A stretch of 64,000 nucleotides of DNA from Pseudomonas fulva NBRC 16637 = DSM 17717. GTDB taxonomy: Bacteria; Pseudomonadota; Gammaproteobacteria; Pseudomonadales; Pseudomonadaceae. This document shows, piece by piece, positions 19,545 to 28,781 of this stretch (positions within the stretch are counted from its first letter, which is position 1; each line of letters begins with the position of its first letter). The stretch is from NCBI RefSeq assembly GCF_000730565.1, contig NZ_BBIQ01000007.1, forward strand, positions 152,224 through 216,223, in the 5' to 3' direction. Both the position numbers and the translations under genes were made by a program. The notes beneath the pieces were generated by a model. The model had not been told where the DNA came from. It saw only the letters and a program-made list of their open reading frames with translations, and did not search any database.

Positions 19545-21464
19545 ATGCTGTTCCACAAGAACATCAACGCCTTGCGTGCGTTGGCTGTCGTATCGGTCGT
19601 GCTGTACCACTTCAAGATCCCGGGGTTCTCGGCCGGGTTTCTCGGCGTGGATGTGTTCTTCGTGATTTCGGGCTACCTGATGACGCGGATCATCGTGAGC
19701 GGCCTGCACAAACAGCAGTTCTCGCTGATCGGCTTCTACGCGGCCAGGGCCAGGCGAATCATTCCGGCCCTGCTGGGGTTGTGCATCGCCCTGGCAGTGT
19801 TCGGGTATTTTTTCCTGGCAACGGACGACTACCGGGAATTGCTGCGCACCAGCAAGCAAAGCCTGCTGTTCACGTCCAACCATTATTTCGCCCGTGACGG
19901 CAGTTATTTCGACGCACCGCTTCAGGAAAACTGGCTGCTGCACACCTGGTCGCTGTCGGTGGAGTGGCAGTTCTACCTGATTTACCCAGTGATCATGATG
20001 GGCCTGCACAAGGTGTTTGCACTGCCAACCTTCAAGCGCCTTGTGTTGGCGCTTGGTGTCGGTTCCCTGGTGTTCTCGGCGCTCTACACCCCAGGCCATC
20101 CGGTCGCATCGTTCTTCCTGCTGCCCACCCGGGCCTGGGAAATGCTCGCTGGGGGGCTGGTGTTTTTGTATCCGCTCGCGCTTTCGCCCAGGGCTGCGGC
20201 ACTGTGCGAAGGCCTGGGCCTTGCGCTGATTGCAGGCGCCCTGGCACTGCTGCCCCACGATGCTACTTGGCCGGGTTACCTGGCGCTGGTGCCGGTGATC
20301 GGCACCGTGTTGGTGATCCACGCCAATGCCAACAGCCTGTTCGCACGCAACCGGGCGCTGGCATTTCTGGGCAAGACGTCGTATTCGATCTACCTGTGGC
20401 ACTGGCCTTTGGTGGTGTTGCTCTATACCTGCGGGCTACTACACGACTGGCGCGCGGTGACCTGTGCGGTGCTGTTGTCGGTTGCGCTGGGCGCGGCATC
20501 CTATGGGTTGATCGAAAGCAGGACACGCGCCCTGAAGCGCCCGGTACTGGGCCTTGTCCGCTACGCGGGCATGGGCCTGGTGTGGGTGGCAACGGCCGGC
20601 GCCGTGGCCTCGGCGATCAAGCACAACCCGCAACTGCGCTGGACCCAGGATGACGGCAAGCCAGAATACGAAAGCAAGCTGTACGCACAGCACTGCGACA
20701 CCAACGCGTACGGGGCCTCGCAGTGCGTGTTGGGCACCGGCGACATCTCGGCCCTTTTGCTGGGCGACAGTCATGCCCAGTCAACCGCTGCGGCCTTGAT
20801 GCTGGAAAACCCCGGCGCGGCCATGGGCTGGGCCCGGGCCGGCTGCCCTACCCTGATCGACTTCGAAATGGGCGACAAGGACGTCGAGCAGCACTGCAAA
20901 GCTTTCAACGCCGACAAGTTCGCCAAACTGGCTACGGACTACCCCGGCGTCCCCCTGTTCCTGTTCAGCCGGGCAGCGCTGTATACCGACCAGCGTCGGC
21001 ACAGTGGCTACAGCGTCTATTTCAACGGCGACAAGCACCAAAGCGGCCCGGCATTCGAACGGCAGTTCATCCAGACCTACACCCAAACGGTCTGCATGCT
21101 GGCACGCAATCGCCCGGTGTATATCGTCAAGCCAGTGCCGGAAATGCCGTTCAGTGTGTACAAGGGCCTGACCCTGCAGCATCGGCTACTGGGCATGAAC
21201 AGCGACATCGTTACGCCTGTCAGCGAGTACCAGGCCCGCAACCGCCTGGCCCTGGAAGCCATCGAGACGGCGGCCGAACGCTGCCACGCAGGTATCGTCG
21301 ACCCGGTGCCCTACCTGTGTCCGGACGGCAGGTGCATGGGTTCCAAGGACGGGAGGCCGCTGTATTTCGATGACAACCACTTGATCGACGCGGGCAACGA
21401 ACAACTCAAGGGCCTATTCAAGCAGGCCCTGCACAGCAACACGGGTTCGACTGCCGTGCGCTGA
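19545..21464 (+). CDS. Acyltransferase family 3 membrane protein with C-terminal SGNH domain (OafA type)
   Basis: 639-residue protein. The N-terminal half has about ten membrane helices and the acyltransferase-3 signature NALRALAVVSVVLYHF near residues 6-21, with GVDVFFVISGYL after it. The C-terminal 250 residues form a periplasmic SGNH domain (GDSHAQS near 407, and DDNHLID near 608, giving the Ser and the Asp-His pair). The fold O-acetylates surface polysaccharides such as O-antigen, using acetyl-CoA across the membrane. The start is the ATG of MLFHKNINALRAL, placing the signature where the family has it. It stands outside the exopolysaccharide block, separated by sdaA, so its substrate may be O-antigen rather than the nearby polymer. 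Confidence 0.88.
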   Translation: MLFHKNINALRALAVVSVVLYHFKIPGFSAGFLGVDVFFVISGYLMTRIIVSGLHKQQFSLIGFYAARARRIIPALLGLCIALAVFGYFFLATDDYRELLRTSKQSLLFTSNHYFARDGSYFDAPLQENWLLHTWSLSVEWQFYLIYPVIMMGLHKVFALPTFKRLVLALGVGSLVFSALYTPGHPVASFFLLPTRAWEMLAGGLVFLYPLALSPRAAALCEGLGLALIAGALALLPHDATWPGYLALVPVIGTVLVIHANANSLFARNRALAFLGKTSYSIYLWHWPLVVLLYTCGLLHDWRAVTCAVLLSVALGAASYGLIESRTRALKRPVLGLVRYAGMGLVWVATAGAVASAIKHNPQLRWTQDDGKPEYESKLYAQHCDTNAYGASQCVLGTGDISALLLGDSHAQSTAAALMLENPGAAMGWARAGCPTLIDFEMGDKDVEQHCKAFNADKFAKLATDYPGVPLFLFSRAALYTDQRRHSGYSVYFNGDKHQSGPAFERQFIQTYTQTVCMLARNRPVYIVKPVPEMPFSVYKGLTLQHRLLGMNSDIVTPVSEYQARNRLALEAIETAAERCHAGIVDPVPYLCPDGRCMGSKDGRPLYFDDNHLIDAGNEQLKGLFKQALHSNTGSTAVR

Positions 21465-21476
21465 AGCGCAGGGTGC

Positions 21477-22853
21477 TCAACACTCGACGAACGCAACGGC
21501 CAAGCCGCCGCGAGAGGTTTCCTTGTAGTTGGCGTGCATGTCCGCCCCGGTGTCGCGCATGGTGCGGATGACGCGGTCCAGGGAAATGAAGTGCTCTCCA
21601 TCACCGCGCAGCGCCATCTGCACGGCATTGATCGCCTTGACCGCGGCGATGGCATTGCGCTCGATGCAAGGTACCTGTACCAGGCCGCCGACCGGGTCAC
21701 AGGTCAGGCCCAGGTTGTGCTCCAGGGCGATTTCAGCGGCGTTTTCCAGTTGCGCCGGTGTCGCGCCCAGCAGCTGCGCCAGGCCTGCGGCTGCCATCGA
21801 GCACGCCGAGCCCACCTCGCCCTGGCAGCCCACCTCGGCGCCGGAAATCGACGCGTTCTTCTTGCACAGGATGCCCACCGCCGCAGCCGCCAGGAGGAAA
21901 TCCACCACGTCGTCATCGCAGGCGCCGGGGTTGAATTTCATGAAGTAGTGCAACACGGCCGGGATGATGCCAGCTGCGCCATTGGTGGGTGCGGTGACCA
22001 TGCGACCACCGGCGGCATTCTCTTCATTGACAGCCAGGGCGAATAGGTTGACCCACTCCATGGCGCTCAAGGTAGAACCGATGACATTGGGCTTGCCCAG
22101 CTCTTGCAAGCTGCGGTGCAACTTGGCCGCCCGGCGCTTGACCTGCAAGCCGCCTGGCAATACGCCCTCGTTGCGCAGCCCATTGTCGACGCACTCGCGC
22201 ATGGCAGCCCAGATGCGCAGCAGCCCGTCCCGCACCTGCGCTTCGGGTCGCCAGGCGCATTCGTTGGCCATCATCATCTGGGCCACGCTCAGGCCATGCT
22301 GGCCGCACAGCGCCAGCAGCTCGGCTGCGCTGTCGAACTCGTAGGGCAGCGTGACGGTTGGCGCCAGCCCCGCGGGCGCGGTCAGCTCGGCCTCCTCGAC
22401 AATGAAGCCGCCGCCCACCGAATAGTAGGTCTGGTGCAGCAGGCTGGTCTGCGCGTCGAACGCCTCCAGGCGCATGGCGTTGGGGTGATAAGGCAGGTTT
22501 TCATCGAGCAACAGCAGGTCGCGGGCGTAGTCGAACGCCACGGGATGGCTGCCGTCGACCATCAGGCAGTGCTCCTGCAGTACCTGGCCGATGCGCGAGT
22601 CGATGCTGGCAGGATCGATGCGGTCCGGCCACTGTCCCATCAGGCCCAGAAGGCAGGCCCGGTCGGTCGCATGGCCCACGCCAGTGGCCGAGAGCGAGCC
22701 GTACAGGCGTACTTCGACACGCTGGGTGCTTCGGAGCAGGCCCTGCTCGCGCAGCGCTTGGGCAAATGTGGCGGCGGCGCGCATCGGTCCAACCGTGTGC
22801 GAACTGGAGGGGCCGATACCTATCTTGAAAAGGTCGAAAACACTGATAGCCAT
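21477..22853 (-). CDS. sdaA: L-serine ammonia-lyase (iron-sulfur type)
   Basis: 458-residue single-chain L-serine deaminase that converts serine to pyruvate and ammonia. The N-terminal domain starts MAISVFDLFKIGIGPSSSHT with the conserved SSSHT substrate loop. The Cys residues for the [4Fe-4S] cluster lie in LCKKNASISGAEVGCQGE and GLTCDPVGGLVQVPC. Length matches bacterial SdaA/SdaB (about 455). The start has AGG seven bases upstream; an open extension of 21 codons has no ribosome site. A LysR gene lies divergent 146 bases away and is its likely regulator. It converges with the acyltransferase gene with only 12 bases between. Confidence 0.93.
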   Translation of the reverse strand: MAISVFDLFKIGIGPSSSHTVGPMRAAATFAQALREQGLLRSTQRVEVRLYGSLSATGVGHATDRACLLGLMGQWPDRIDPASIDSRIGQVLQEHCLMVDGSHPVAFDYARDLLLLDENLPYHPNAMRLEAFDAQTSLLHQTYYSVGGGFIVEEAELTAPAGLAPTVTLPYEFDSAAELLALCGQHGLSVAQMMMANECAWRPEAQVRDGLLRIWAAMRECVDNGLRNEGVLPGGLQVKRRAAKLHRSLQELGKPNVIGSTLSAMEWVNLFALAVNEENAAGGRMVTAPTNGAAGIIPAVLHYFMKFNPGACDDDVVDFLLAAAAVGILCKKNASISGAEVGCQGEVGSACSMAAAGLAQLLGATPAQLENAAEIALEHNLGLTCDPVGGLVQVPCIERNAIAAVKAINAVQMALRGDGEHFISLDRVIRTMRDTGADMHANYKETSRGGLAVAFVEC

Positions 22854-22999
22854 GCTAATACCTGACGGGCGGTTGCTGCTGCCAAAACACCCAACGCTTG
22901 GAAACCCAGGGCGCACAGGCCCGTTTCGCGAGATACTGCGCGCCTGTGCTACAAATGACCAACGAAACTTCCTAAGCCAGCCTTTAGCAGGACTAAACC

Positions 23000-23953
23000 A
23001 TGAGACGTCAACTGACAGGGCAATCCTTCGTCTGGCTGCACGTGTTCGCCTGTGCTGCCCGCCACCTGTCGTTCACCCGCTGCGCCGAAGAGCTGCATAT
23101 CACCCCGGGGGCCGTGAGCCAGCAGATGCGCCAGCTGGAGGAACGGCTGGGTTATCGGCTGTTCCTGCGCCGCGCCCGTGGCGTGGAACTGAGTGCCGAA
23201 GGCCAGCGCCTGGCACAGACGGTGGCCGATGCCTATGGCAGCATCGAGGCCGAACTGCTGCGCCTGGATGCAGGTGAAATTCGCGGCACCGTACGGGTGC
23301 GCTCGATCCCATCGTTTCTGGCCAAATGGCTGACGCCGCGGCTGTCACGTTTCCAGCAGCGCTATCCCGACATCGAGCTGCGGCTGGTGGCCGAGGACAG
23401 CGCACAGGCACTGACGCCTGGGGATTTCGACCTTGCGATCGACCTGAATGACGGCAGCTACCCGGGCATGCTGTCGACGCCGCTGCTGGCCGAGCAGATC
23501 TTCCCGGTCTGCTCCCCGGCCCTGCTGCGTGGGCGCCCCCCGCTGCACGGGCCAGCGGACCTGGTGCATTACCCGTTGCTGCACGACATCACGGCGTGGC
23601 GAGGCAGCTCGGAATATGCCGAATGGGAGTTCTACCTGGAGGGCATCGGCGCGTCGGCGCAACCCGTTCGGCGTGGCCACACCTTCAACCGCAACCACTT
23701 GACCATCGAGGCGGCCATTGCGGGCCTTGGCGTGGCCATTGCCCGGCGTACTCTGCTCAACGACGAACTGGAGCGCGGCGCGCTGATCGTGCCATTCGGG
23801 GTCGCCATCCCCAACCACAAGCGCTACGTGGTGCACTACCCACCCGGCGGGTTGAACCAGCCCGGCGCGCGTGCGGTACACGACTGGCTGGTGGCAGAAG
23901 CGCAAGCATTTCGTGAATTGCATCCTCTGTCTGGCGCACCGCAAGACCTCTAG
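23000..23953 (+). CDS. LysR-family regulator (GcvA-like), probable regulator of sdaA
   Basis: 317-residue LysR regulator with an N-terminal helix-turn-helix (AARHLSFTRCAEELHITPGA, then VSQQMRQLEERLG) and an effector domain with the GcvA-group segment FNRNHLTIEAAIAGLGVAIA. GcvA relatives commonly respond to amino acids and control a divergent amino-acid catabolic gene. Here that gene is sdaA across a 146-base divergent region. The ATG has AGGA nine bases upstream. The specific inducer is unknown. Confidence 0.87.
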   Translation: MRRQLTGQSFVWLHVFACAARHLSFTRCAEELHITPGAVSQQMRQLEERLGYRLFLRRARGVELSAEGQRLAQTVADAYGSIEAELLRLDAGEIRGTVRVRSIPSFLAKWLTPRLSRFQQRYPDIELRLVAEDSAQALTPGDFDLAIDLNDGSYPGMLSTPLLAEQIFPVCSPALLRGRPPLHGPADLVHYPLLHDITAWRGSSEYAEWEFYLEGIGASAQPVRRGHTFNRNHLTIEAAIAGLGVAIARRTLLNDELERGALIVPFGVAIPNHKRYVVHYPPGGLNQPGARAVHDWLVAEAQAFRELHPLSGAPQDL

Positions 23954-23991
23954 CGCAGAGCACCGAGGATGCTTGGAAGCGGTTAGGGTCG

Positions 23992-25413
23992 CTAATACGC
24001 CTGCTTGCCGGTAAAAGCGTTGAGGGTGCGCACCAGGATCACGAAATCCAGCCACAGGGACCAGTTGTTGATGTACTCGATGTCCGAATCGACGCGCTGG
24101 ATCATCTGCTCGATGTCCTTGGTTTCACCCCTGAAGCCTCGCACCTGGGCAAGGCCGGTCATGCCCGGCTTGATGTTGTGGCGCGCAAAATAGTCGACGA
24201 TGTCCTGGGAGTACAACGTGTCATGCTGCAACGCATGGGGCCTTGGGCCAACCAGTGACATCTCGCCCGTCAGCACGTTGAACAACTGTGGCAGCTCATC
24301 GAGGCTGGTGCGCCTGATGAACGCGCCGACCCGGGTCAAGCGCGGGTCGTTCTTCTGCGCCTGCTTGATCTGCCCGGCTTCGGGCTGGTGAACATGCATG
24401 CTGCGAAACTTCCAGATCCGAAACGACTCCCCGGTCCAGCCCGTGCGTTCCTGCCGGAAGAACACCGGGCCTGGGCTGTCGAGCTTGATTGCCAGGGCCA
24501 CGGCCAGTAACACGGGCGATGCACACAGCAGAATCAGTGCCGCCAGGATGCGATCCTCGAGGTTCTTCAGGAACAGGCTCATGCCAGTCAAAGGGGTTTC
24601 GGACAAGGTCAGAACGGGAATGCCGGCGATTTCGCGCACGCTGTGATTGATCAGGCGCAGGGAGAAAATGTCGGGCACCCAGTTGACCGCGATGCACTTG
24701 TCGAGCAATTTGAAATAGACGTCGCTGATGACTTGCGAGCCTCCAAGGGGCGTTACCAGGTAGACCGTGCGAATGCCATGCTGGGCGACGATGCCGTCCA
24801 GATCACCGATATGCCCGAGCACCGGCAGGCGCTGCTTGCCTTGCTCAACGTCGTCGCCATGCGGCGCGGCCTCTGCAGTCAACACGCAGCCCACCACCCG
24901 TTCCCCGAACCAGGGGTTGCTGCTGATTTTCTGATAGAGAAAATTGGCCAGGTCCCCGTCGCCGATGATCAGGGCGTTCTCCAGGCGAGCGTGGGCGGTA
25001 AAGCGTTTTTGCAGTTCACGCACGGCAAAATGCAGGAACAGCTGGGCGATGTAGCCGATGACGAACAGTTCCACCACCAGCAACCGTGAGTAGGTTTCGC
25101 TCTGCTTGGTCAGAAAGGCCATGACCACCAGGAAGCAGAACGTCGCTGACCACGCCTTGAACAGCCGGAACGCCTTGATCGACAGCCCGACGTTGGTGCG
25201 ATAGATGGCGTAGTGATCGTAAATGACCGCCAGCGCCCCGATCAGCAGCAACAGCATGATGACGTAGTCGGATGTGATGTAGCCGAACTGGTCGTAGATC
25301 AGGTACCAGGCGATGCCGGTCACCGCTACGCCATCCAGACCGGCTTGCACGGCGTTGCTGACACTGCTTCTGCGCTGAAGCAAAGACCGGCTGCTTCGGG
25401 GTTCGAACACCAT
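23992..25413 (-). CDS. Initiating sugar-phosphate transferase (WcaJ/GumD family), exopolysaccharide
   Basis: 473-residue membrane enzyme that moves a hexose-1-phosphate onto undecaprenyl phosphate, the first step of repeat-unit assembly. It has four N-terminal helices (AWYLIYD, YVIMLLLLIGALAVIYDHYA and following), a CoA-binding-like central domain, then the C-terminal catalytic domain: ALILLCASPVLLAVALAIKL, FFRQERTG, WKFRSMHV, RTSLDELPQLFNVL, VGPRPHAL, GMTGLAQV. The start chosen is MVFEPRSSRSLL, with GAGG six bases upstream; an ATG eight codons earlier has no ribosome site. It is the last gene of the long leftward unit. Glucose versus galactose specificity cannot be read. Confidence 0.92.
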   Translation of the reverse strand: MVFEPRSSRSLLQRRSSVSNAVQAGLDGVAVTGIAWYLIYDQFGYITSDYVIMLLLLIGALAVIYDHYAIYRTNVGLSIKAFRLFKAWSATFCFLVVMAFLTKQSETYSRLLVVELFVIGYIAQLFLHFAVRELQKRFTAHARLENALIIGDGDLANFLYQKISSNPWFGERVVGCVLTAEAAPHGDDVEQGKQRLPVLGHIGDLDGIVAQHGIRTVYLVTPLGGSQVISDVYFKLLDKCIAVNWVPDIFSLRLINHSVREIAGIPVLTLSETPLTGMSLFLKNLEDRILAALILLCASPVLLAVALAIKLDSPGPVFFRQERTGWTGESFRIWKFRSMHVHQPEAGQIKQAQKNDPRLTRVGAFIRRTSLDELPQLFNVLTGEMSLVGPRPHALQHDTLYSQDIVDYFARHNIKPGMTGLAQVRGFRGETKDIEQMIQRVDSDIEYINNWSLWLDFVILVRTLNAFTGKQAY

Positions 25414-25555
25414 TTCAGACCTCATCGATGGGTGCATGGCCAGGGCCTGTGATCGCCCCTTGATACTGAAGAACAGCGTTGGCGAAGCCGGTAAAGCAGC
25501 AGGCGCGCTCGGGTGTGTGTAGCCGTGATATCACTGTAGCAGCCCGTCCTTGGGT

Positions 25556-25580
25556 GCGCGGTGCCTTTGGGCAACCGCGC
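25556..25580. terminator. Hairpin between the WecB/TagA/CpsF gene and the initiating transferase gene
   Basis: GCGCGGTGCC and GGCAACCGCGC pair with a single bulge around a short loop, beginning 8 bases past the TagA-type stop on the minus strand. It is in a 174-base gap within the leftward unit. With no T-run, it may be an attenuator or processing site rather than a full terminator. Confidence 0.35.
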
Positions 25581-25587
25581 CATGTCG

Positions 25588-26346
25588 TCAGTCGCCAGGG
25601 TGCGGCGCTCGCTCTGCCTGGGCGAACCGCCGCGCGCGTAACAGAAATAGCGGATTGCCAACCACGTAGCGCATGAACAGCCGCCGTGGCTCGCACAACA
25701 GGCGGTACAACCATTCCGCACCCAGGCGCCTGATCCAGGCCGGTGCGCGATGGACCTTGCCGCCCATGAAATCCAGCACGGCGCCGCCGCAAACGATCGT
25801 GCACGCCAGGCCGGTGCGTTTGAGCGCAGCCGCCACCGCCTCCTGCTTGGGCATGCCCATGCCCAGCACGATGAGATCCGGCCGGTGCTTGGTCGCCAGG
25901 CGCAGGTAGGTCGGCACGTCGGCGAAGCCGTCATGCACCGAAACCGGCGTGACGCCATAGGTGGCAACGCAGCACTGAACAGCCTGCTCCAGGAAGGGCT
26001 GGCGGGTGCCCCAGAAGGCCACGCGGCGCCCACCATAGGCGTGCACCAACCGAGGAATGAAATCGGTCCCATTCATGTTCAACCCTGGCGCCAACCCAAG
26101 CTGCCGGTACAGCATCGCCATGCCCGAGCCATCGCGCAGCAGCACATCGGCCCCCAGCAGCGCCTCACCATAGGCGTCATCGCTAACGATCAGGTTCATG
26201 GCATGGGCATTGACGAAGCCCAGCACGGTCGGGGCTACAGGGGCAGCCAAGCCTTGCAGCAGGCGCTCGGCAGCCTCGTCGTCCTGGATCACCTGCAACT
26301 GGTCGATGACCGCGTGCCATCGTGCTCGCCACTGCTCACCGGCCAT
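25588..26346 (-). CDS. WecB/TagA/CpsF family glycosyltransferase
   Basis: 252-residue transferase of the GT26 family, which adds N-acetylmannosamine(uronate) or another sugar to a lipid-linked acceptor. Family segments: LGFVNAHAMNLIVSDDA, GMAMLYRQLG, MNGTDFIPRLV, VAFWGTRQPFLEQA, VLGMGMPKQE and CGGAVLDFMGGKVHRAPAWI. Its ATG overlaps the TGA of the preceding transferase gene by one base (TGATG), so translation is probably coupled; the open frame continues upstream but that part is the neighbour read in another frame. Confidence 0.92.
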   Translation of the reverse strand: MAGEQWRARWHAVIDQLQVIQDDEAAERLLQGLAAPVAPTVLGFVNAHAMNLIVSDDAYGEALLGADVLLRDGSGMAMLYRQLGLAPGLNMNGTDFIPRLVHAYGGRRVAFWGTRQPFLEQAVQCCVATYGVTPVSVHDGFADVPTYLRLATKHRPDLIVLGMGMPKQEAVAAALKRTGLACTIVCGGAVLDFMGGKVHRAPAWIRRLGAEWLYRLLCEPRRLFMRYVVGNPLFLLRARRFAQAERAPHPGD

Positions 26347-27533
26347 CAATCCTCCTCCCGGCGGGAGCGCACCCACTCCACCTGGCGTTTGATCAGAAAA
26401 CCCACGTACACCGGGACCTTGCGCAAGGCGTAGAACGGCGCGTAAAGCAGCACCGAGAACGGAATCACGTCGCGGCAGAACCGCGCCCAGGCCAGCAGCA
26501 CCGCAAGCGCCAGTAACAGCAACGCACTTAGCGCCATCCAGGCAGGTATCGCAATGCCTGCCACGGCGTAGGCCAACCAGGTAAGGGCGTTGAGCCCCAA
26601 CAGCATCAGGACCAGCAAGGCCAGCGGAGGCACCAGCACGTCCAGCGTCAAACCGGCCAAGGCCAGGTTGCGCTGGCGCACGGCAGCCCAGGCGCGACGG
26701 GGCGCATCGGCCAGCATCAGCCCCAGGTGCCCGTGCTCCCAACGCGTGCGTTGGCTGTTCAGGCCCTGCTCGCTAGTGGGGAACTGACTGGTGACCAGCG
26801 CCTGCGGGCAAAACAATGGCGGCGTGCCCCGCTGGCAGAGGTCCAGGCCCAACTTCACATCTTCGACCAGATGCCCGTTGGCCAAGTCCACGGCGGCCAA
26901 GTCCTGCCAAGGGAACGCCATGCCCGAGCCCATCAACTGGCACGGCAGGCCCACCCGTGCCCAGCCACGGGGCCGGACCAGGTTCTTGACCCGCCAGGCG
27001 AACTCGGCCACCTGCACCTTGAGACCGGCACCTGCCGGCGCCCTCATGAGGTACAGCGCCTGCACGGGTCGGCCGCTCTGTGCGCAGCGACGGGCCAACT
27101 GCTCGAGCGCACCTTTCTCTGCACGGCAATCGGCATCGACGATGATCACCACCTGGCGTGGGTCGGCGGCCAGGTGACGCATGCCGAAGTCCAGCGCATA
27201 GCCTTTGCCCCGGCGCAAGGCATCCTGACGCACGACCACCTCGGCGCCGCCCTCCTCGGCCCGCCGCGCCGTGTCGTCGCTGCAGTTGTCGGCCACAACC
27301 AGCAGGCGGTCACCGGCTTGCAGTTGCGGCACGAGGCTCGCGAGCGTTGCGCCGATGATGCTCGCCTCGTCATGGGCCGGCACCAGCACGGCCACCTGCG
27401 GGCGCGCCTGGGCAGCGGCAGGTTGTGCACGAGCGGGCAGGTACGCCAGCAACACCTGCCCCAGCAGTACCAGCACCGGAACCGATACCAGGAACGCCAG
27501 TGCCCCCAGCAAGAACGTCAATACAGTGATCAT
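26346..27533 (-). CDS. Membrane glycosyltransferase family 2
   Basis: 395-residue processive-type transferase with an N-terminal helix (TVLTFLLGALAFLVSVPVLV), a GT2 catalytic domain (VLVPAHDEASIIGATLASL, VADNCSDDT, IIVDADCRAE as the DxD-like metal site, and QRTRWEHGH as the QxxRW motif), then three C-terminal helices. The QRTRW motif places it with BcsA/HasA-type membrane synthases, but the length suits a single-sugar transferase of an exopolysaccharide repeat. Start and preceding stop share ATGA. Confidence 0.88.
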   Translation of the reverse strand: MITVLTFLLGALAFLVSVPVLVLLGQVLLAYLPARAQPAAAQARPQVAVLVPAHDEASIIGATLASLVPQLQAGDRLLVVADNCSDDTARRAEEGGAEVVVRQDALRRGKGYALDFGMRHLAADPRQVVIIVDADCRAEKGALEQLARRCAQSGRPVQALYLMRAPAGAGLKVQVAEFAWRVKNLVRPRGWARVGLPCQLMGSGMAFPWQDLAAVDLANGHLVEDVKLGLDLCQRGTPPLFCPQALVTSQFPTSEQGLNSQRTRWEHGHLGLMLADAPRRAWAAVRQRNLALAGLTLDVLVPPLALLVLMLLGLNALTWLAYAVAGIAIPAWMALSALLLLALAVLLAWARFCRDVIPFSVLLYAPFYALRKVPVYVGFLIKRQVEWVRSRREED

Positions 27534-28732
27534 GCCGTTGCCTTGAAATACTCGGCCAACCGGGCCGCCTCAGTGTCGACATCATGCCGTTCCAATACCC
27601 GAGCATGGCCGGCTGCGCCCATGCGCTGCAGCGCCTCGACGGGCTGCTGGAGGCACTCGGCGATGGCTTCGGTCAATTGTTCGACGTCGCCCGCCGGCAC
27701 CAGCCAGCCGTTCTCGCCGGGGCGCACCAGCTCGGGGATACCTGCCACGTAGGTGCTCAGCACTGGACGGCGCAGCGCCATGGCTTCCATCAAGACCACG
27801 GGTAGCCCTTCGGCAAAACTGGGCAGCACCAGGGCACGCGCCGCCAGGATGTGCTCGCGCACTTGCGCACTGCCAATCCAGCCAGTGATGCGCACCTGGT
27901 GCTGCAAGCCATGATGGGCGATCAACCGTTCTATCTCCCCACGCAGCTCGCCATCACCGGCCAGCACCAGTTCGAAGGCGATGGCACGCGCCGCCAAACG
28001 GGAGGCAGCTTCGAGCAACAGCAACTGGCCTTTCTGCTCGCACAGGCGACCCACGCAAACCAGTCTCGGCGCCTGGGGTATCGCCACGCTAGGCACTTCA
28101 TGAAACGCACGCTCCAGACCGCAATGCACTACCTTGACCTTTGGCCAGTGGGCGTGCGCCACCCAGCGATACAGCTGACTGCGTCCGTAGGCACTGACCG
28201 CTGCCACGAAAGCGGCTCGGTCGACCTTTTCGCCTAGGTGCAGGAACTGCGGTTTGTCGAACTCCTCCGGTCCGTGAACAGTGAAGCTGAAAGGCGGCCC
28301 ACCCAGTGCATGGACGAGCATGACGACCTCAGCGGAGTTGGTGCCAAAGTGGGCATGGACGTGGGAGGCCCCGCTTTGCTGCAGCCAGAGCAGTACCTGA
28401 CAGGCTTCGGCCAGGTACACCAAATGATACGGCCAGGTGCGGTCCGCCCTGTATCCCATGCGCAAGGCCAGGTTCAGGGTGTGCAGGAACCGCCGTGGCT
28501 GTGCCCGCAGCACGTGCCAGAGGGGTTTGAGCAAACCCGACAGCCCTTGCTGCAGCACATAAACCGTTTTGGCTTTCTCGCAGTCGTCCTCGGGATCCTG
28601 CACCTCGGCGTCCCATCCGCGCAGGGCAATGCGCTGTACCGTAATGCCCAGGCGTTCAAGCGCCAGGATTTCGCGCCGTATGAAACTGTGACTCACTTTC
28701 GGGTACTGATTGACGAAGTAAGCAATACGCAT
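27530..28732 (-). CDS. Glycosyltransferase family 4 (group 1)
   Basis: 400-residue GT-B enzyme. The N-terminus MRIAYFVNQYPKVSHSFIRR is the WcaL/AmsK-type acceptor domain, HVHAHFGTNSAEVVM follows, and the C-terminal donor domain has RLVCVGRLCEQKGQLLLLEA and the E-x7-E signature PSFAEGLPVVLMEAMALRRP. It transfers a sugar from a nucleotide donor with retention of configuration, on the cytoplasmic face. The stop overlaps the next gene's ATG (ATGA), so it belongs to the leftward exopolysaccharide unit. Confidence 0.92.
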   Translation of the reverse strand: MRIAYFVNQYPKVSHSFIRREILALERLGITVQRIALRGWDAEVQDPEDDCEKAKTVYVLQQGLSGLLKPLWHVLRAQPRRFLHTLNLALRMGYRADRTWPYHLVYLAEACQVLLWLQQSGASHVHAHFGTNSAEVVMLVHALGGPPFSFTVHGPEEFDKPQFLHLGEKVDRAAFVAAVSAYGRSQLYRWVAHAHWPKVKVVHCGLERAFHEVPSVAIPQAPRLVCVGRLCEQKGQLLLLEAASRLAARAIAFELVLAGDGELRGEIERLIAHHGLQHQVRITGWIGSAQVREHILAARALVLPSFAEGLPVVLMEAMALRRPVLSTYVAGIPELVRPGENGWLVPAGDVEQLTEAIAECLQQPVEALQRMGAAGHARVLERHDVDTEAARLAEYFKATA

Positions 28733-28781
28733 ACAAATCCAGATCCAAACCCGCTTGATGACCCCCCGCGCCCGACAAGCC

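Noticed and set aside
26347..26742. N-terminal extension of the WecB/TagA/CpsF transferase
   Set aside because: It reads the preceding glycosyltransferase gene in another frame; the ATG at 26346 overlaps that gene's stop in a normal TGATG junction.
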